This document shows, piece after piece, positions 8,636 to 17,584 of a stretch of DNA of 39,152 nt. The notes under the pieces were generated by a model. The model saw nothing but the letters and a program-made list of their open reading frames with translations, was not told the DNA's origin and made no database searches. How positions within the stretch are numbered: position 1 is the stretch's first letter; each line of letters starts with the position of its first letter. Position numbers and translations under genes: made by a program. The stretch comes from Planktothricoides sp. SR001 (lineage in GTDB: Bacteria; Cyanobacteriota; Cyanobacteriia; Cyanobacteriales; Laspinemataceae), in assembly GCF_001276715.1 (NCBI RefSeq), contig NZ_LIUQ01000027.1, forward strand, positions 18,833-57,984, given 5' to 3'.

Positions 8636-8734
8636 AATGGGATTTGATACCGAGCATATCAGAGAATATTGTGTAATCTTCATCTCGGTCAAATCTTGGC
8701 TGGTTTATTTCTGAAAATCAATCGCGATCGCGCC

Positions 8735-10501
8735 CTAGCCATTGAGCATCGCTTCCACGAACTCATAACTAGCAAATGGTCGCAGATCGTCAATTCCTTC
8801 ACCGGCACCGATAAAGCGGATCGGCAGACCCATTTGCTGGGATACCGCCAGAGCTATGCCACCTTTAGCAGTTCCGTCCAGTTTTGTCAAGATAACTCCA
8901 GACAAATTAATCGCTTCCGAGAAGACTTCCGCTTGACGCAAGCCATTTTGTCCCAGGGTAGCATCCAGGACAATCAACGCCTCGACGATGGTGTCCGGGG
9001 CTTTTTTGTCAATAATTCGCCGAATTTTGCTCAGTTCCTCCATGAGATTTTTCTTATTTTGCAGCCGTCCGGCGGTATCTACGAGCAGCAATTCCGTACC
9101 ACGGGATTGCGCCGCTGCGATCGCATCAAAGACCACCGCTGCCGGATCCGTATTCTTACCGGGGTTGGCAATCACTTCCACACCGCTGCGCTCACCCCAC
9201 ACCTTCACCTGTTCCACCGCTGCGGCCCGGAAAGTATCCGCTGCGGCAATTAAGGTTTTATAACCAGATTTTTGGGCTAGGTGAGCTAATTTGCCAATGG
9301 TGGTAGTTTTGCCTGCCCCATTCACCCCAGCAATTAACCAAATATTCAGCCGGTCTTTTTCTGGAAACAGCATCCGGTTTTCCCGATTTTGGTTCGGTGC
9401 ATCCAGAATATCTCGGAGAATTTGTTTCAAATAGGCGATCGCCTCTTTCGGGGGTAAAGCTTCTTCTCGCAGCTTATTTTGCAGCGCCTGAATAATATAA
9501 TCAGTCGCCTCAATGCCCACATCCGCTTGCAACAGGGCGGCCTCAATTTCCGTCACCGCTTCCCGGTTCAATGGGCCTGCACCTACAATCGACTTCAGTT
9601 GATTAATTAAGCCTAAACGAGTCTTATCTAACCCCTGTCTCAGCTTTTGCAGCCAGTTAATTTCCTCAATGGAAACTTCATCCGGGCGCCGTCCCTGACG
9701 GGCCAAGACTTCCGCTGACCATAAAAATTCCTCATCAAATTCCATCCCTGGAACTGCTGGGGTCTTAACCGCTGGCTTGGTGTAGTCTTCCTCAACCGGC
9801 GTTTCCATCGCCGTTTCCGCCAACTGTTTCAAGCGTTCTTGGCGTTCCGCTTCTGCCTTAGCCCAGTTCAATATGGGTTGGGGAGCCTCCGGCGCCGTTT
9901 CCGTTTCCGCTGCCGTTTCCGCTCCTGTTTCCCCTGCTTCGGTTGTTGCCGCTGTTTCCGTTCCTTCGGGTTCTAATGTTGCCGGAACTTCAGTGACAGT
10001 TGCTTCAGTGGCTTTAGTTGCTTCACTGACTGGGGCTGTGATTTCTGCGGTTTCGGCGGTTTCTGCTGGTGGCGGAACTTCCGGGACAGTTATTGGAGCC
10101 GCGATCGGGGATGCGGTGGCTTCGGGTTCAACAGTTTCGATTGTTTCTATTTCGATTGTTTCTGATGTTGATGAAACTTCCGCCTCTGGGGTCGCTTCCG
10201 GTTCAACCAGATCGATCGCTGATGCCGCAGACTCTACCACGGGGGATTCATCCGGTGGTTCCTGGGGAAGAGTACCGCTTTCTTTTGTTGATTCAGAAAC
10301 CGTTGCCTGGGTGGGTTGTTGTTGCTTTTGAAGATTTTGATAAGCCGCTTTCGCCCACTTCAGGTACTCATCCTCAGAATCTTCTGATGAATCAGTCGTT
10401 GGTTCCGGGGCAGAATCTGCGGGATCCGGGGCTTCTTGTTTTGGTTTTTCTTCAGGCTGTTTTTTGTCATCAAACTGACGGCGAAACCAATTAAATACCA
10501 T
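8735..10501 (-). CDS. ftsY: Signal recognition particle receptor FtsY
   Basis: FtsY is the membrane-associated SRP receptor GTPase that delivers ribosome-nascent chain complexes to the Sec translocon. The 588-residue protein has a conserved start (MVFNWFRRQF, a basic amphipathic membrane-binding motif). An acidic Ala/Glu/Thr/Pro-rich A domain follows (about 15-245), then the helical N domain (about 280-370) and the G domain. G-domain motifs are GVNGAGKTTT (392-401), DTAGRLQNKKNLMEEL and TKLDGTAKGG. The A domain is long and made of degenerate ET/EA-rich repeats. A tryptophan motif recurs in it (YLKWAKAAYQNL near 46-57, ILNWAKAEAERQ near 210-221). It lies 220 bp downstream of nusB on the same strand, as part of a nusB/DUF502 neighbourhood. 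Confidence 0.97.
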   Translation of the reverse strand: MVFNWFRRQFDDKKQPEEKPKQEAPDPADSAPEPTTDSSEDSEDEYLKWAKAAYQNLQKQQQPTQATVSESTKESGTLPQEPPDESPVVESAASAIDLVEPEATPEAEVSSTSETIEIETIETVEPEATASPIAAPITVPEVPPPAETAETAEITAPVSEATKATEATVTEVPATLEPEGTETAATTEAGETGAETAAETETAPEAPQPILNWAKAEAERQERLKQLAETAMETPVEEDYTKPAVKTPAVPGMEFDEEFLWSAEVLARQGRRPDEVSIEEINWLQKLRQGLDKTRLGLINQLKSIVGAGPLNREAVTEIEAALLQADVGIEATDYIIQALQNKLREEALPPKEAIAYLKQILRDILDAPNQNRENRMLFPEKDRLNIWLIAGVNGAGKTTTIGKLAHLAQKSGYKTLIAAADTFRAAAVEQVKVWGERSGVEVIANPGKNTDPAAVVFDAIAAAQSRGTELLLVDTAGRLQNKKNLMEELSKIRRIIDKKAPDTIVEALIVLDATLGQNGLRQAEVFSEAINLSGVILTKLDGTAKGGIALAVSQQMGLPIRFIGAGEGIDDLRPFASYEFVEAMLNG

Positions 10502-10721
10502 TTCAATTATCCTAATAGGCTATTAAGAATTTGAGACATCAATTATGAGGCTTATTTTGTTTGATTCATTCCTATAATTTCCCTGCGTTATATCAACCCA
10601 TTCAATAAAAATTAAATAAACCATTCCTGGTCTTTTTGGTTAGGGATATTACAGACCCAAAAAATTTTCTCCTATTCCCCCAAATATATCTCACCGAATT
10701 GCCGGACTTTTTTCTCGTACT

Positions 10722-11336
10722 TTAGCTTTTTATCTCATTACTAACGCGCCGCAACACGCCATTAATAAATCTATGAGAATCCTCATCGCTATAGCGCTTG
10801 GCAATTTCAATTGCTTCATTAATAGCTACTTTTTCAGGAGTACCAAGATAAGCCATTTCTGCTAAGGCCATTCTTAAAATATCTTGATCGATGCGGGGGA
10901 GCCGACTTAATTGCCAATCAACCATTGATTGATTAAGTTTTTCATCAATCTCTCCTTGATGCTCATTGACTTTGCTGAGAATCTCTAAAGCGTAATTTCT
11001 GACTTCCTTTTGATTAGAAAGTTGGACTAACTCAGGAATTTCTATGGCAAAACTTAAGCGATTAATCGCTGTTTGAGTATGTTCGATCGCCTGATAAACC
11101 ATTGCCCGGGAACTTTTCAGAGTGGTGGCCTCTATTTCACTATTAATTAGGCGATCGCTGCCTCGTTTAATTTCTGAGGCTGCCGTTTCCAAAATCTCGT
11201 GGGCTTCGGTTGCCAAAGTTCTCACTGCTGCCACTAAAATATCTTGCAGTTGTGCCATGGCCAATTTTTTTTGGTTGTTGGGGATCTGACTGAGACTGAG
11301 CAAAGCTAGTTCACGGGCGATTCGGCGAGGTTGCAT
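10722..11336 (-). CDS. nusB: Transcription antitermination factor NusB
   Basis: NusB joins NusE (S10) on boxA RNA and supports antitermination of rRNA transcription. The 204-residue protein starts MQPRRIARELALLSLSQIP and carries the family's helical core: YALEILSKVNEHQGEIDEKL, LSRLPRIDQDILRMALAEM, VAINEAIEIAKRYS and RFINGVLRRV. Typical bacterial NusB is 130-150 residues. The extra length here is an inserted helical region (about 20-105) between the first helix and the core, as is usual in cyanobacteria. It lies between the DUF502 gene and ftsY on the same strand, which supports a shared transcriptional unit with promoters in the larger gaps. Confidence 0.95.
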   Translation of the reverse strand: MQPRRIARELALLSLSQIPNNQKKLAMAQLQDILVAAVRTLATEAHEILETAASEIKRGSDRLINSEIEATTLKSSRAMVYQAIEHTQTAINRLSFAIEIPELVQLSNQKEVRNYALEILSKVNEHQGEIDEKLNQSMVDWQLSRLPRIDQDILRMALAEMAYLGTPEKVAINEAIEIAKRYSDEDSHRFINGVLRRVSNEIKS

Positions 11337-11694
11337 GGTTTCAGTAATGTATAAATAAAATAAATGAAAAGGGATCTAAGTCAATAAATTGACAGATTGG
11401 CAGGGGGAACAATCCGATATCTTAACGACCCTGCCAAACCAAAAGCATATCCTATAAAATCTGTAATGAATTGACAGGTTTGTCAAGTCATCATCAAAAG
11501 ATCCTTGACAATTTAGAACGAATCAGAATTGAGGCCAGATTCGGCCAGATTTGGCCAGATTCGGCGAGATTCGGCCAGATTCGGCCAAATGAGAACAGAT
11601 TAGACAAAAGGACGACAGAAATTAGGCAGCCAATGGATAGAACCTGAAATATCAAATATTTAAGGCCAGAAGATTGGCTGAATTGACAAAAAAG
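11337..11694. repeat. Intergenic region with a 10-bp tandem repeat (GCCAGATTCG)
   Basis: The 358-bp gap upstream of nusB holds five adjacent 10-base units at 11534-11583 (GCCAGATTCG, with variants GCCAGATTTG and GCGAGATTCG), then a partial sixth to 11587. A 10-bp period places each unit on the same face of the helix. The remainder is AT-rich, and no gene is evident. Confidence 0.85.
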
Positions 11695-12423
11695 TTAAGT
11701 ATATTCCTCTTCTGTTTGAATTTGAGAAATATTAGAGGTGGGCATCAAAGATTCCAATTTAATTTTTTTAGCCGATTCTGCGATCGCTAAGTTGGGTGTA
11801 CTCGGAGAAACAATCCCCCCGGAAATGATCAGTTTAAATGCTTCTTCCACAGAGATAGGTATGGGCAGCACTTCTTCTTCTTTCACAATGGCATACCAAC
11901 CACTGGTCGGATTGGGGGTCGTCGGGATAAACACATTGAGCATTGGGCCGGAAAACTGGGCTTGAAAATCTGGACTCATCGTTCCGGTGACAAATCCGAG
12001 TGCCCAGACGCCTTTCCGGGGATACTCCACCAAAACCACACGGCGAAACTTATCCTTGGAATCCTGAAGTAAAGTTTCCAGTAATTGTTTAAGGGTTTTG
12101 TACACGGAACCGGCAAAAGGAATGGCCTGAAGAATCCCTTCTCCTAGGTCAAGCAGCCATCGACCGACAATATTCCGCGCCATTAAACCAATGAGCAAGA
12201 TGCCGAACAAAGGAACTGTTAGTCCGACAAAAACATTGAGAAGATTGACTAAGATTGGATCCAAACCATCAAAAGGATTTAATCTTTTGGGAATTCGGGT
12301 CAGCATATCAATGACCCAAGTGGCCATATTGAAACTTAGCCAAATGGTGGTCGCCAAAGGAATTACGACCAACAAACCGGCGATCAAGTCATTTTTAAAG
12401 TCTTGTTTGAGGCGTTGCAACAC
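11695..12423 (-). CDS. DUF502 family membrane protein
   Basis: The 242-residue protein has two N-terminal membrane helices (about 13-38, LIAGLLVVIPLATTIWLSF; about 60-87, VFVGLTVPLFGILLIGLMA). A soluble domain follows, with family-typical segments GEGILQAIPFAGSVYKTLKQ, VVLVEYPRKGVWALGFVTG, LNVFIPTTPNPTSGWYAIV and SVEEAFKLIISGGI. The last 35 residues are variable. DUF502 proteins occur across bacteria and plants, where relatives are called COV (continuous vascular ring) proteins; their biochemical role is unknown. The same-strand order DUF502-nusB-ftsY suggests a linked expression unit. The ATG at 12423 is the only reasonable start. Confidence 0.93.
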   Translation of the reverse strand: MLQRLKQDFKNDLIAGLLVVIPLATTIWLSFNMATWVIDMLTRIPKRLNPFDGLDPILVNLLNVFVGLTVPLFGILLIGLMARNIVGRWLLDLGEGILQAIPFAGSVYKTLKQLLETLLQDSKDKFRRVVLVEYPRKGVWALGFVTGTMSPDFQAQFSGPMLNVFIPTTPNPTSGWYAIVKEEEVLPIPISVEEAFKLIISGGIVSPSTPNLAIAESAKKIKLESLMPTSNISQIQTEEEYT

Positions 12424-12974
12424 AGCTAGACCCTACTCCTTCTACTACAATAAGTCGATTAGGCTGATTGTCATTTGTGTTAAATTGAATGGGTCAACGG
12501 CCAATTTTATCGATGATTAAATCTGATTATAGCTAGTTAGCAATGCCGTTGATCTCGAAATGGCTGCAATGTAATTGTGCTGGCGCCAGTTAGGGGATAG
12601 ACTCTTTTATTGAGCCATAATAAAAGCGTCCGAAAGATCCGAAACATTTTCGGGTACGGCAGAAACACCGCAACAAAAGCAGTTTGTGAGATTTTGTCCG
12701 CCTGGTTTTTGGCATCTTACAGGAGAATCCGCCGATGTCAATTAGTCCGGTTCAGCAAAATCTGCTCTTTTATGAGAGATTGTAAAGAATTATTTCACAC
12801 TTTGGCCAAAAGGCGATCGGCTTTGAGGGATTTATGGGAGATATGGCAGGGAGGATTTTTGTCTATGGCTATCCCTGGCTGAACCATATGAGTCAATATC
12901 ACTCTTCGACTCCCAGATTAAACAATGATTAAACGATTAAACAACGATTAAACAACGATTAAAGAAAATTTAGT
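12424..12974. other. 551-bp gap without a convincing gene
   Basis: It must contain the promoter for the DUF502 gene. One open frame of 90 codons (12610-12882, plus) has an unlikely Arg/Cys-rich composition and no ribosome-binding site, so I do not call it. At 12919-12966 there are four spaced copies of GATTAAAC separated by AAT, nothing or AAC, which look like a degenerate tandem repeat just beyond the end of the next minus-strand gene. Confidence 0.5.
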
Positions 12975-13871
12975 CTAACTGCTCGAAGAACGCACCGGAT
13001 CTGTCCCTTTGGCGGTCTTGCCATTAGAATCGTTGACCGCGATGTTCGATCGCGCAATAGGCATATTTTGCAGTTCCCAAACTTTTAGCAAAATCAGATA
13101 CTCATAAAACGCTTGTAAGGTACACCAGGCAAAACCTGGGCGACCATCTAAGCAACCTCCGAGTAAAAAATACATATAAAAAAACCGCACCAAGGGTCGA
13201 AAGGGCAAGCGCAGGGATAAGTCCTTGAGGGCACGGCGTTTTTCGACTTCTGATTTACCAAAAAATAAATTTTGCCAAGAGACAGAACCAGATTTGAGTT
13301 GCCGCATGGTTTCGGCGGCTTCATCGCTAGAATAGCGGTTGTGTTTTTCAATCCAGCGATTTAATCCTTTGCTACAGGTGTAATGGGGATAGGTTTCTTT
13401 GAGAAAACCTGTTCGCCCATCACAGACTTCTCGTTCGGTATGGCCATAGTCCGTAAACCAGACTTTATCTTTGCGGAATAGGCGCATTTGATAGCGAGGA
13501 TACTGGGTGCTACGGCGAATCCATTGATTCATAAAGATGACTCGCTCGGCGACATAGTAACCAATATATTCTTTACTTTTAATGGCTTGCAGGCATTCTT
13601 GGAAAAGTTCTGGGGTCATCCGTTCATCGGCTTCTAGGATATAGACCCACTCATGTTTGGTTTCCAGTTCCCGCAACATCCAAGTGCGTTGCCTGCCATG
13701 ACTTTCAAAGGGGTGTTGGACGATGCGGACTGGATACTGTTGGGCAATTTCTATGGTGCGATCGCTACTGAGGGAATCCACCAGAATAATGTCATCGGAG
13801 AGCATCGCTGACTCAATACAAGCCGCAATATCAATTTCTTCGTTGTGGGTGAGGATATAGATAGAGAACAT
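12975..13871 (-). CDS. Family 2 glycosyltransferase, WaaE/KdtX-like
   Basis: The 298-residue protein opens with the GT-A nucleotide-sugar fold: FSIYILTHNEEIDIAACIES (residues 2-21), IILVDSLSSDRTIEIA, and the metal-binding acidic motif ILEADERMTPE near residue 80. The middle (RYQMRLFRKDKVWFTDYGH) and the cationic C-terminal part with a hydrophobic stretch (LVRFFYMYFLLGGCLDG) match WaaE/KdtX-like enzymes. These transfer hexose to lipooligosaccharide or extracellular polysaccharide at the cytoplasmic membrane. A Ser/Asp-rich tail ends the protein. It lies 193 bp downstream of the HpsJ-like gene, in the same direction. This suggests a role in surface or hormogonium-type polysaccharide. Donor and acceptor cannot be read from the sequence. 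Confidence 0.9.
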   Translation of the reverse strand: MFSIYILTHNEEIDIAACIESAMLSDDIILVDSLSSDRTIEIAQQYPVRIVQHPFESHGRQRTWMLRELETKHEWVYILEADERMTPELFQECLQAIKSKEYIGYYVAERVIFMNQWIRRSTQYPRYQMRLFRKDKVWFTDYGHTEREVCDGRTGFLKETYPHYTCSKGLNRWIEKHNRYSSDEAAETMRQLKSGSVSWQNLFFGKSEVEKRRALKDLSLRLPFRPLVRFFYMYFLLGGCLDGRPGFAWCTLQAFYEYLILLKVWELQNMPIARSNIAVNDSNGKTAKGTDPVRSSSS

Positions 13872-13917
13872 GAGTGCATTGCCGTTTTCTTTACAGAAAT
13901 TAGGGGGAATGAAGATG

Positions 13918-14060
13918 ATGGTTATTGGTTATTGGTTATGGGTTATTGGTTATTCATGAATTGCTGGCCAATAACCCATAACCAACAACCAATAACTAAC
14001 AGCCAATAACTAACAACCAATAACTAACAACCAATAACCAATAACCAATAACAAATAATC
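13918..14060. repeat. Heptamer array arranged as an inverted repeat
   Basis: TTATTGG-type heptamers (13918-13954) face their complement AACCAAT-type heptamers (13968-14060). A perfect 16-bp stem pairs 13934-13949 with 13968-13983 across an 18-base loop. It fills the gap between two same-strand genes and is built like the 3869-3976 element. Confidence 0.88.
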
Positions 14061-14064
14061 AATA

Positions 14065-14883
14065 TTATCTAGGTCTACCACCAGCACGACCGCCGATAAA
14101 GCCCAGATTTTTTAACCCTGTCCAGCCAACTGCACTATAGGCGGCTGCCAGCAGTAAACTACTGATCCCAGTTTGCAGTCCTGATTTTACGGATCTGATT
14201 TTGGCTTGTGCTTCCCGTTCATCCTGTCGCTGACGAATCTCTTGTAACTGTTGATTTTGAATGGCTTGGGCGCTGAAGTTTTGATTGACGAATTGATCCA
14301 CATTGGAGGGATTCTCTTGAAAGGTTTTAAGTAATTGTTTTTCCTGTTCGGTGACTTCTTCGCTTTCTAGTCTTTGTTGCAACAATTGCGGGTCGGAAAT
14401 CAGTTTTTGCAGTTCAGTTTTAAATCGGTTTTGGATTTCAGAAATCTGTTGTTGACCCTGGGTACTGCCAATTCGCTGGGCTAAGACCGCTTCTTGTTGG
14501 GCGGCTTCTTCGCGAATGCTTTGCAGGGCGGCAGATCGCTCCATACGGACATTATTGAGGTGCAGGGGAAATAGCAGCAGAAAAATTAAGCCAAACACCG
14601 TAGAAAAAATTAATGCCCAAAATCTTAAGTCTAGTAACGCCGGACGAGAAATTTTGGAGGTTCCGGCATTACTTTCAATCCAAAACCCCAGCAAAACTAA
14701 GGCAACGCCCATGAGTGGAATCACTCCTCGGTCTACTAATTGAGTGGTGTAGCCTAGTTGCCACTGTCTATTTAGGAGTTCCGGCGGAAAGGCCAAAATT
14801 AAATAGTCTAATACAGAAGAAACGATTAAAAGTAATCCCACCACTTTCATGGTCAGGGATGCAACGGCAGAAGATGGATTCAT
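14065..14883 (-). CDS. hpsJ: HpsJ-like hormogonium polysaccharide protein
   Basis: The 272-residue membrane protein has hydrophobic segments at about 10-32 (MKVVGLLLIVSSVLDYLIL), 49-67 (LVDRGVIPLMGVALVLLGF) and 86-106. These are followed by a long charged, Gln/Glu-rich coiled-coil region (about 112-235) and a last hydrophobic segment near 238-255. The pattern VVGLLLIVSSVLDYLI...WQLGYTTQLVDRGVIPL fits the cyanobacterial HpsJ family. That family is named for a Nostoc punctiforme locus needed for hormogonium polysaccharide and gliding. The neighbouring glycosyltransferase supports a polysaccharide context, but no other hps genes are in the window. The family call is from recalled similarity; the biochemical role is unknown. 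Confidence 0.7.
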   Translation of the reverse strand: MNPSSAVASLTMKVVGLLLIVSSVLDYLILAFPPELLNRQWQLGYTTQLVDRGVIPLMGVALVLLGFWIESNAGTSKISRPALLDLRFWALIFSTVFGLIFLLLFPLHLNNVRMERSAALQSIREEAAQQEAVLAQRIGSTQGQQQISEIQNRFKTELQKLISDPQLLQQRLESEEVTEQEKQLLKTFQENPSNVDQFVNQNFSAQAIQNQQLQEIRQRQDEREAQAKIRSVKSGLQTGISSLLLAAAYSAVGWTGLKNLGFIGGRAGGRPR

Positions 14884-15073
14884 AAGTTTTCAGTAATTTT
14901 AGGGGTAAGTTTTGTAAGTGCTTGTCTCAGGGTGTTTGTCTCAGGTTGTCAGTCCGATAGCTTTGGTTTTGAAAAGCCAACGGGAAATTTTTTCCAGTTC
15001 CAATTTTACAAGCATCTTTAGTAGCATCCCTGTTGATTCAGTGAATTTACGGTTGTCTGTTGTGGCAAAATGG

Positions 15074-16474
15074 TTATTTTTTGCTGATTTCCCTATTTCC
15101 TCGATACCACTGAACCAGGCGATCGGGGGAAACTCCGAGATAATAACCAATAATCATTAGCTGATTAATGACTGTGCTTTTCAGGAGTCCCAGTTTCTGC
15201 CAGCGTCGGGCGGAGGTGCGTACCGCTACAGGGGCGATCGCAATTTTTCCCAGTTTTTTTAATCGGCGGATTAGTTCAAAGTCTTCCATAATGGGAAGTT
15301 GAGCAAAGCCACCAAGTTGACGAAACACTTCGGATCGTAAGAATATTCCCTGGTCGCCATAGGGCAGGGAAAACCAGCGCGATCGCCACTTTACCCCAGT
15401 TTCGATCGCCCGTAGACCCCATCCCTGACTATCAATGCAAAGTTCAAAGGCTCCGGCAATGACTTCCGGATCTTCTAACTGTTCTAACACGATCCGATCG
15501 AATCTCTGCGGTAATTGGGTGTCTGCGTGCAAAAATAATAAGATTTCGCCGATCGCTCGTTTGGCTCCTGCGTTCATTTGATTAGCCCGACCGGGGGCAG
15601 TGGAAATGACTTCAACCCCTAAAGATTGGGCAATTTCCCCGGTTTTATCTTGACTGCCACCGTCCACCACAATGATTTCTAGGCTATTGCTATGTTGGTT
15701 TTCCGGGGAAATATTGGCCTGAATTTGTTGTAGGGTGGTTTCGATTATGGCAGCTTCATTTACGACAGGGATAATAATCGATATTTTGGGTCGGGAATAG
15801 ACGATCTGGGGGTGGTTGATTAAGATATGTAAATCTTCTGGGCGATCGATGTCAGCTAATTCCGGCAAAAGTTGCCAAGGAAAGCCTAATTTTTTGGCAA
15901 TGGTCAGTGTTTGGGATAATACGCGATCGCTGCCCCAATCAATGCCAGTGAATAACTCTGGAATTAACCGCCGCAAACCGATTAAATAATATCCGCCATC
16001 AGCGGCTTGACCGAGGATTAAATCATGGGATTGTAGCTGGTCAAAGGCTTGTTTTAATCTGGCAGCATCGAGGTCAGGACAATCAATCCCAATAATAATA
16101 ACTCGTTCCATGCCGATATTAAATGCGTCAGTAAATGCCGCCAACATTCTAGCCCCTAAATCACCTTCAGATTGCGGGTGATAAGTTATTTTATATTCTC
16201 CTCCCAGCCATGCTTGCATTTTCGCTTCATTTCCCCCGGCAAAGCGAATTTCTATAACCAGATTTTCTAGGGAAAAATCCGATAAATTTTTGGCTTCTTG
16301 CAGAGTATATTCAGTCATAAGCCGCTGCAAATCAGCCGCACCCTCTGGGCCGAGGGCAGGAATTAAGCGAGTTTTGGTTTTTCCCGCTTCAGGATATCGG
16401 GTAAAAATAATCAGTTTGTCAGTCAATTTACTTGGGTGTTTTAGTATGATATGAATAATATTTATTATTACCAC
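15074..16474 (-). CDS. Fused DUF2064 (TIGR04282-like) and GT2 (TIGR04283-like) protein
   Basis: Two domains that are often separate proteins are joined here. Residues about 20-215 match the DUF2064/TIGR04282 glycosyltransferase-like family (LIIFTRYPEAGKTKTRLIPA, IIIGIDCPDLDAARLKQAF, GQAADGGYYLIGL). Residues about 228-455 are a GT2 domain of the TIGR04283 type (ISIIIPVVNEAAIIETTL, IIVVDGGSQDKTGEIA, LLFLHADTQLP, LPYGDQGIFLR, MEDFELIRRLKKLG). Those families are named for arsenosugar biosynthesis, but no ArsM or ArsS gene is present. Small-molecule or lipid glycosylation is therefore as likely. The frame opens with GTG at 16474, inside the repeat at 16470-16582, with no ribosome-binding site. A TTG at 16426, nearer the conserved domain, is an alternative start. 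Confidence 0.88.
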   Translation of the reverse strand: MVIINIIHIILKHPSKLTDKLIIFTRYPEAGKTKTRLIPALGPEGAADLQRLMTEYTLQEAKNLSDFSLENLVIEIRFAGGNEAKMQAWLGGEYKITYHPQSEGDLGARMLAAFTDAFNIGMERVIIIGIDCPDLDAARLKQAFDQLQSHDLILGQAADGGYYLIGLRRLIPELFTGIDWGSDRVLSQTLTIAKKLGFPWQLLPELADIDRPEDLHILINHPQIVYSRPKISIIIPVVNEAAIIETTLQQIQANISPENQHSNSLEIIVVDGGSQDKTGEIAQSLGVEVISTAPGRANQMNAGAKRAIGEILLFLHADTQLPQRFDRIVLEQLEDPEVIAGAFELCIDSQGWGLRAIETGVKWRSRWFSLPYGDQGIFLRSEVFRQLGGFAQLPIMEDFELIRRLKKLGKIAIAPVAVRTSARRWQKLGLLKSTVINQLMIIGYYLGVSPDRLVQWYRGNREISKK

Positions 16475-16582
16475 AAAGACACAAAGAACACGAAGATATT
16501 TATCCTTTATATTTATCCTTTTTGTCCTCTGTGTCTCTGTGGTTAAAGAAAAAATCGCTTAAATATGATAAAATTAGTTATC
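16470..16582. repeat. Hairpin repeat with conserved 36-bp tail (copy A)
   Basis: The element opens ACCACAAAGACACAAAGAAC and closes with the complementary CTGTGTCTCTGTGGT, forming a long imperfect hairpin (16470-16543). A 36-base tail (16547-16582) is identical to 17658-17693. Copies A and B bracket the class D beta-lactamase gene. The hairpin part recurs three more times at 19048-19248. Confidence 0.9.
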
Positions 16583-16649
16583 TCAAAATTTTATTTAACC
16601 CTATCCGGGCTCATTTCTAGGAATAACCTTTTTTATCCACGAAAAAATT

Positions 16650-17528
16650 ATGACGCGATTCTGGCGATTGACTATTTGGCTATTTTCATGGACTATTGTA
16701 GCATTTATCCAGGTGCAAAAAATACCAGAGCCATCAAAAGCGGCATCAACCATGCCGAAATCAGTAATTGATAATCAGCTTTTGGTAGAGGGGGACGATC
16801 GTCTTGATTTTGGCAGACATTTCCGGGAAATGGCTGTTGAAGGTTCTATCATAATTTATGATTTGAAAAATGAGCGGTTTTTTGAACATAACCCCCAACG
16901 AAATATGACAGCTTTTCCCCCGGCATCAACTTTTAAGATTCTCAATTCTTTGATTGCTTTAGAAACTGGGGCTATCGCCGATGAGATTGCCGTTTTGACT
17001 TGGGATGGAATTGAACGAGAAATTCCCCAATGGAATCGAGACTTAAATATGAAAGAGGCATTTAAACTTTCTGCGGTTTGGTTTTATCAAGTTCTCGCCC
17101 GTCGAGTGGGATACGCACGAATGCAAGAATGGGTGAGTAAAGCCGCTTATGGTAATCAAAAAATTGGCGATCGAGAGGATATTGATAAGTTTTGGTTGGA
17201 TGGAGAATTACGCATTAGTCCTGAAGAGCAAATTCAATTTCTCCGTCGTCTATATGATAATAAATTACCTTTTTCTGAAAAGTCACTGGCGATTGTTAAA
17301 GATATTATGATTAATGAAAAAACGCCAGAATACACTATCAGATCAAAGACAGGGTGGTTCGGTTTTGGCAAGGATGCGATCGCCAATATTGGCTGGTATG
17401 TTGGTTATGTGGAAACCGGAGATAATGTTTACTTTTTTGCCACTAATATTGATATTCGCGATGAGAAAGATGGAGCGGCTCGAATCCAGTTGACTCGTCG
17501 CTGTTTACAGGATATGGGAGTGCTTTGA
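16650..17528 (+). CDS. Class D (OXA-type) serine beta-lactamase
   Basis: The 292-residue protein has all class D active-site motifs. Ser93-x-x-Lys96 lies in PPASTFKILN, Ser141-x-Val143 in LSAVWFYQ, Tyr167-Gly168-Asn169, the WLDGELRIS element at 182-190, and Lys233-Thr234-Gly235 in RSKTGWFG. The Phe-Lys active-site pair (STFK) is typical, and Lys96 is the lysine carboxylated in this class. An N-terminal hydrophobic segment (about 6-22, RLTIWLFSWTIVAFIQV) indicates Sec export or anchoring, so it should act in the periplasm, hydrolysing beta-lactams or acting on peptidoglycan-like substrates. Length is normal and nothing is truncated. The gene stands alone between two direct repeats, suggesting past mobility. 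Cyanobacterial class D enzymes are largely uncharacterised, so the resistance spectrum is unknown. Confidence 0.95.
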   Translation: MTRFWRLTIWLFSWTIVAFIQVQKIPEPSKAASTMPKSVIDNQLLVEGDDRLDFGRHFREMAVEGSIIIYDLKNERFFEHNPQRNMTAFPPASTFKILNSLIALETGAIADEIAVLTWDGIEREIPQWNRDLNMKEAFKLSAVWFYQVLARRVGYARMQEWVSKAAYGNQKIGDREDIDKFWLDGELRISPEEQIQFLRRLYDNKLPFSEKSLAIVKDIMINEKTPEYTIRSKTGWFGFGKDAIANIGWYVGYVETGDNVYFFATNIDIRDEKDGAARIQLTRRCLQDMGVL

Positions 17529-17584
17529 TTCCCGGCTTTCCTGAAAGATTATCTATTGCCTTGATAAGCAGAGAAAAGATTTTA

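Noticed and set aside
8463-8714. 83-codon plus-strand frame downstream of ftsY
   Set aside because: Atypical composition, no ribosome-binding site, and it runs across the hairpin at 8614-8635.
8669-9253. 194-codon plus-strand frame
   Set aside because: Antisense to the conserved ftsY GTPase domain; its sequence is the shadow of FtsY motifs.
9873-10331. Ser/Val-rich 152-codon plus-strand frame
   Set aside because: It is antisense to the low-complexity A domain of ftsY, whose codon bias leaves the opposite frame open.
12610-12882. 90-codon plus-strand frame in a gene-free gap
   Set aside because: Cys/Arg-rich, no ribosome-binding site and no recognisable domain; likely chance.
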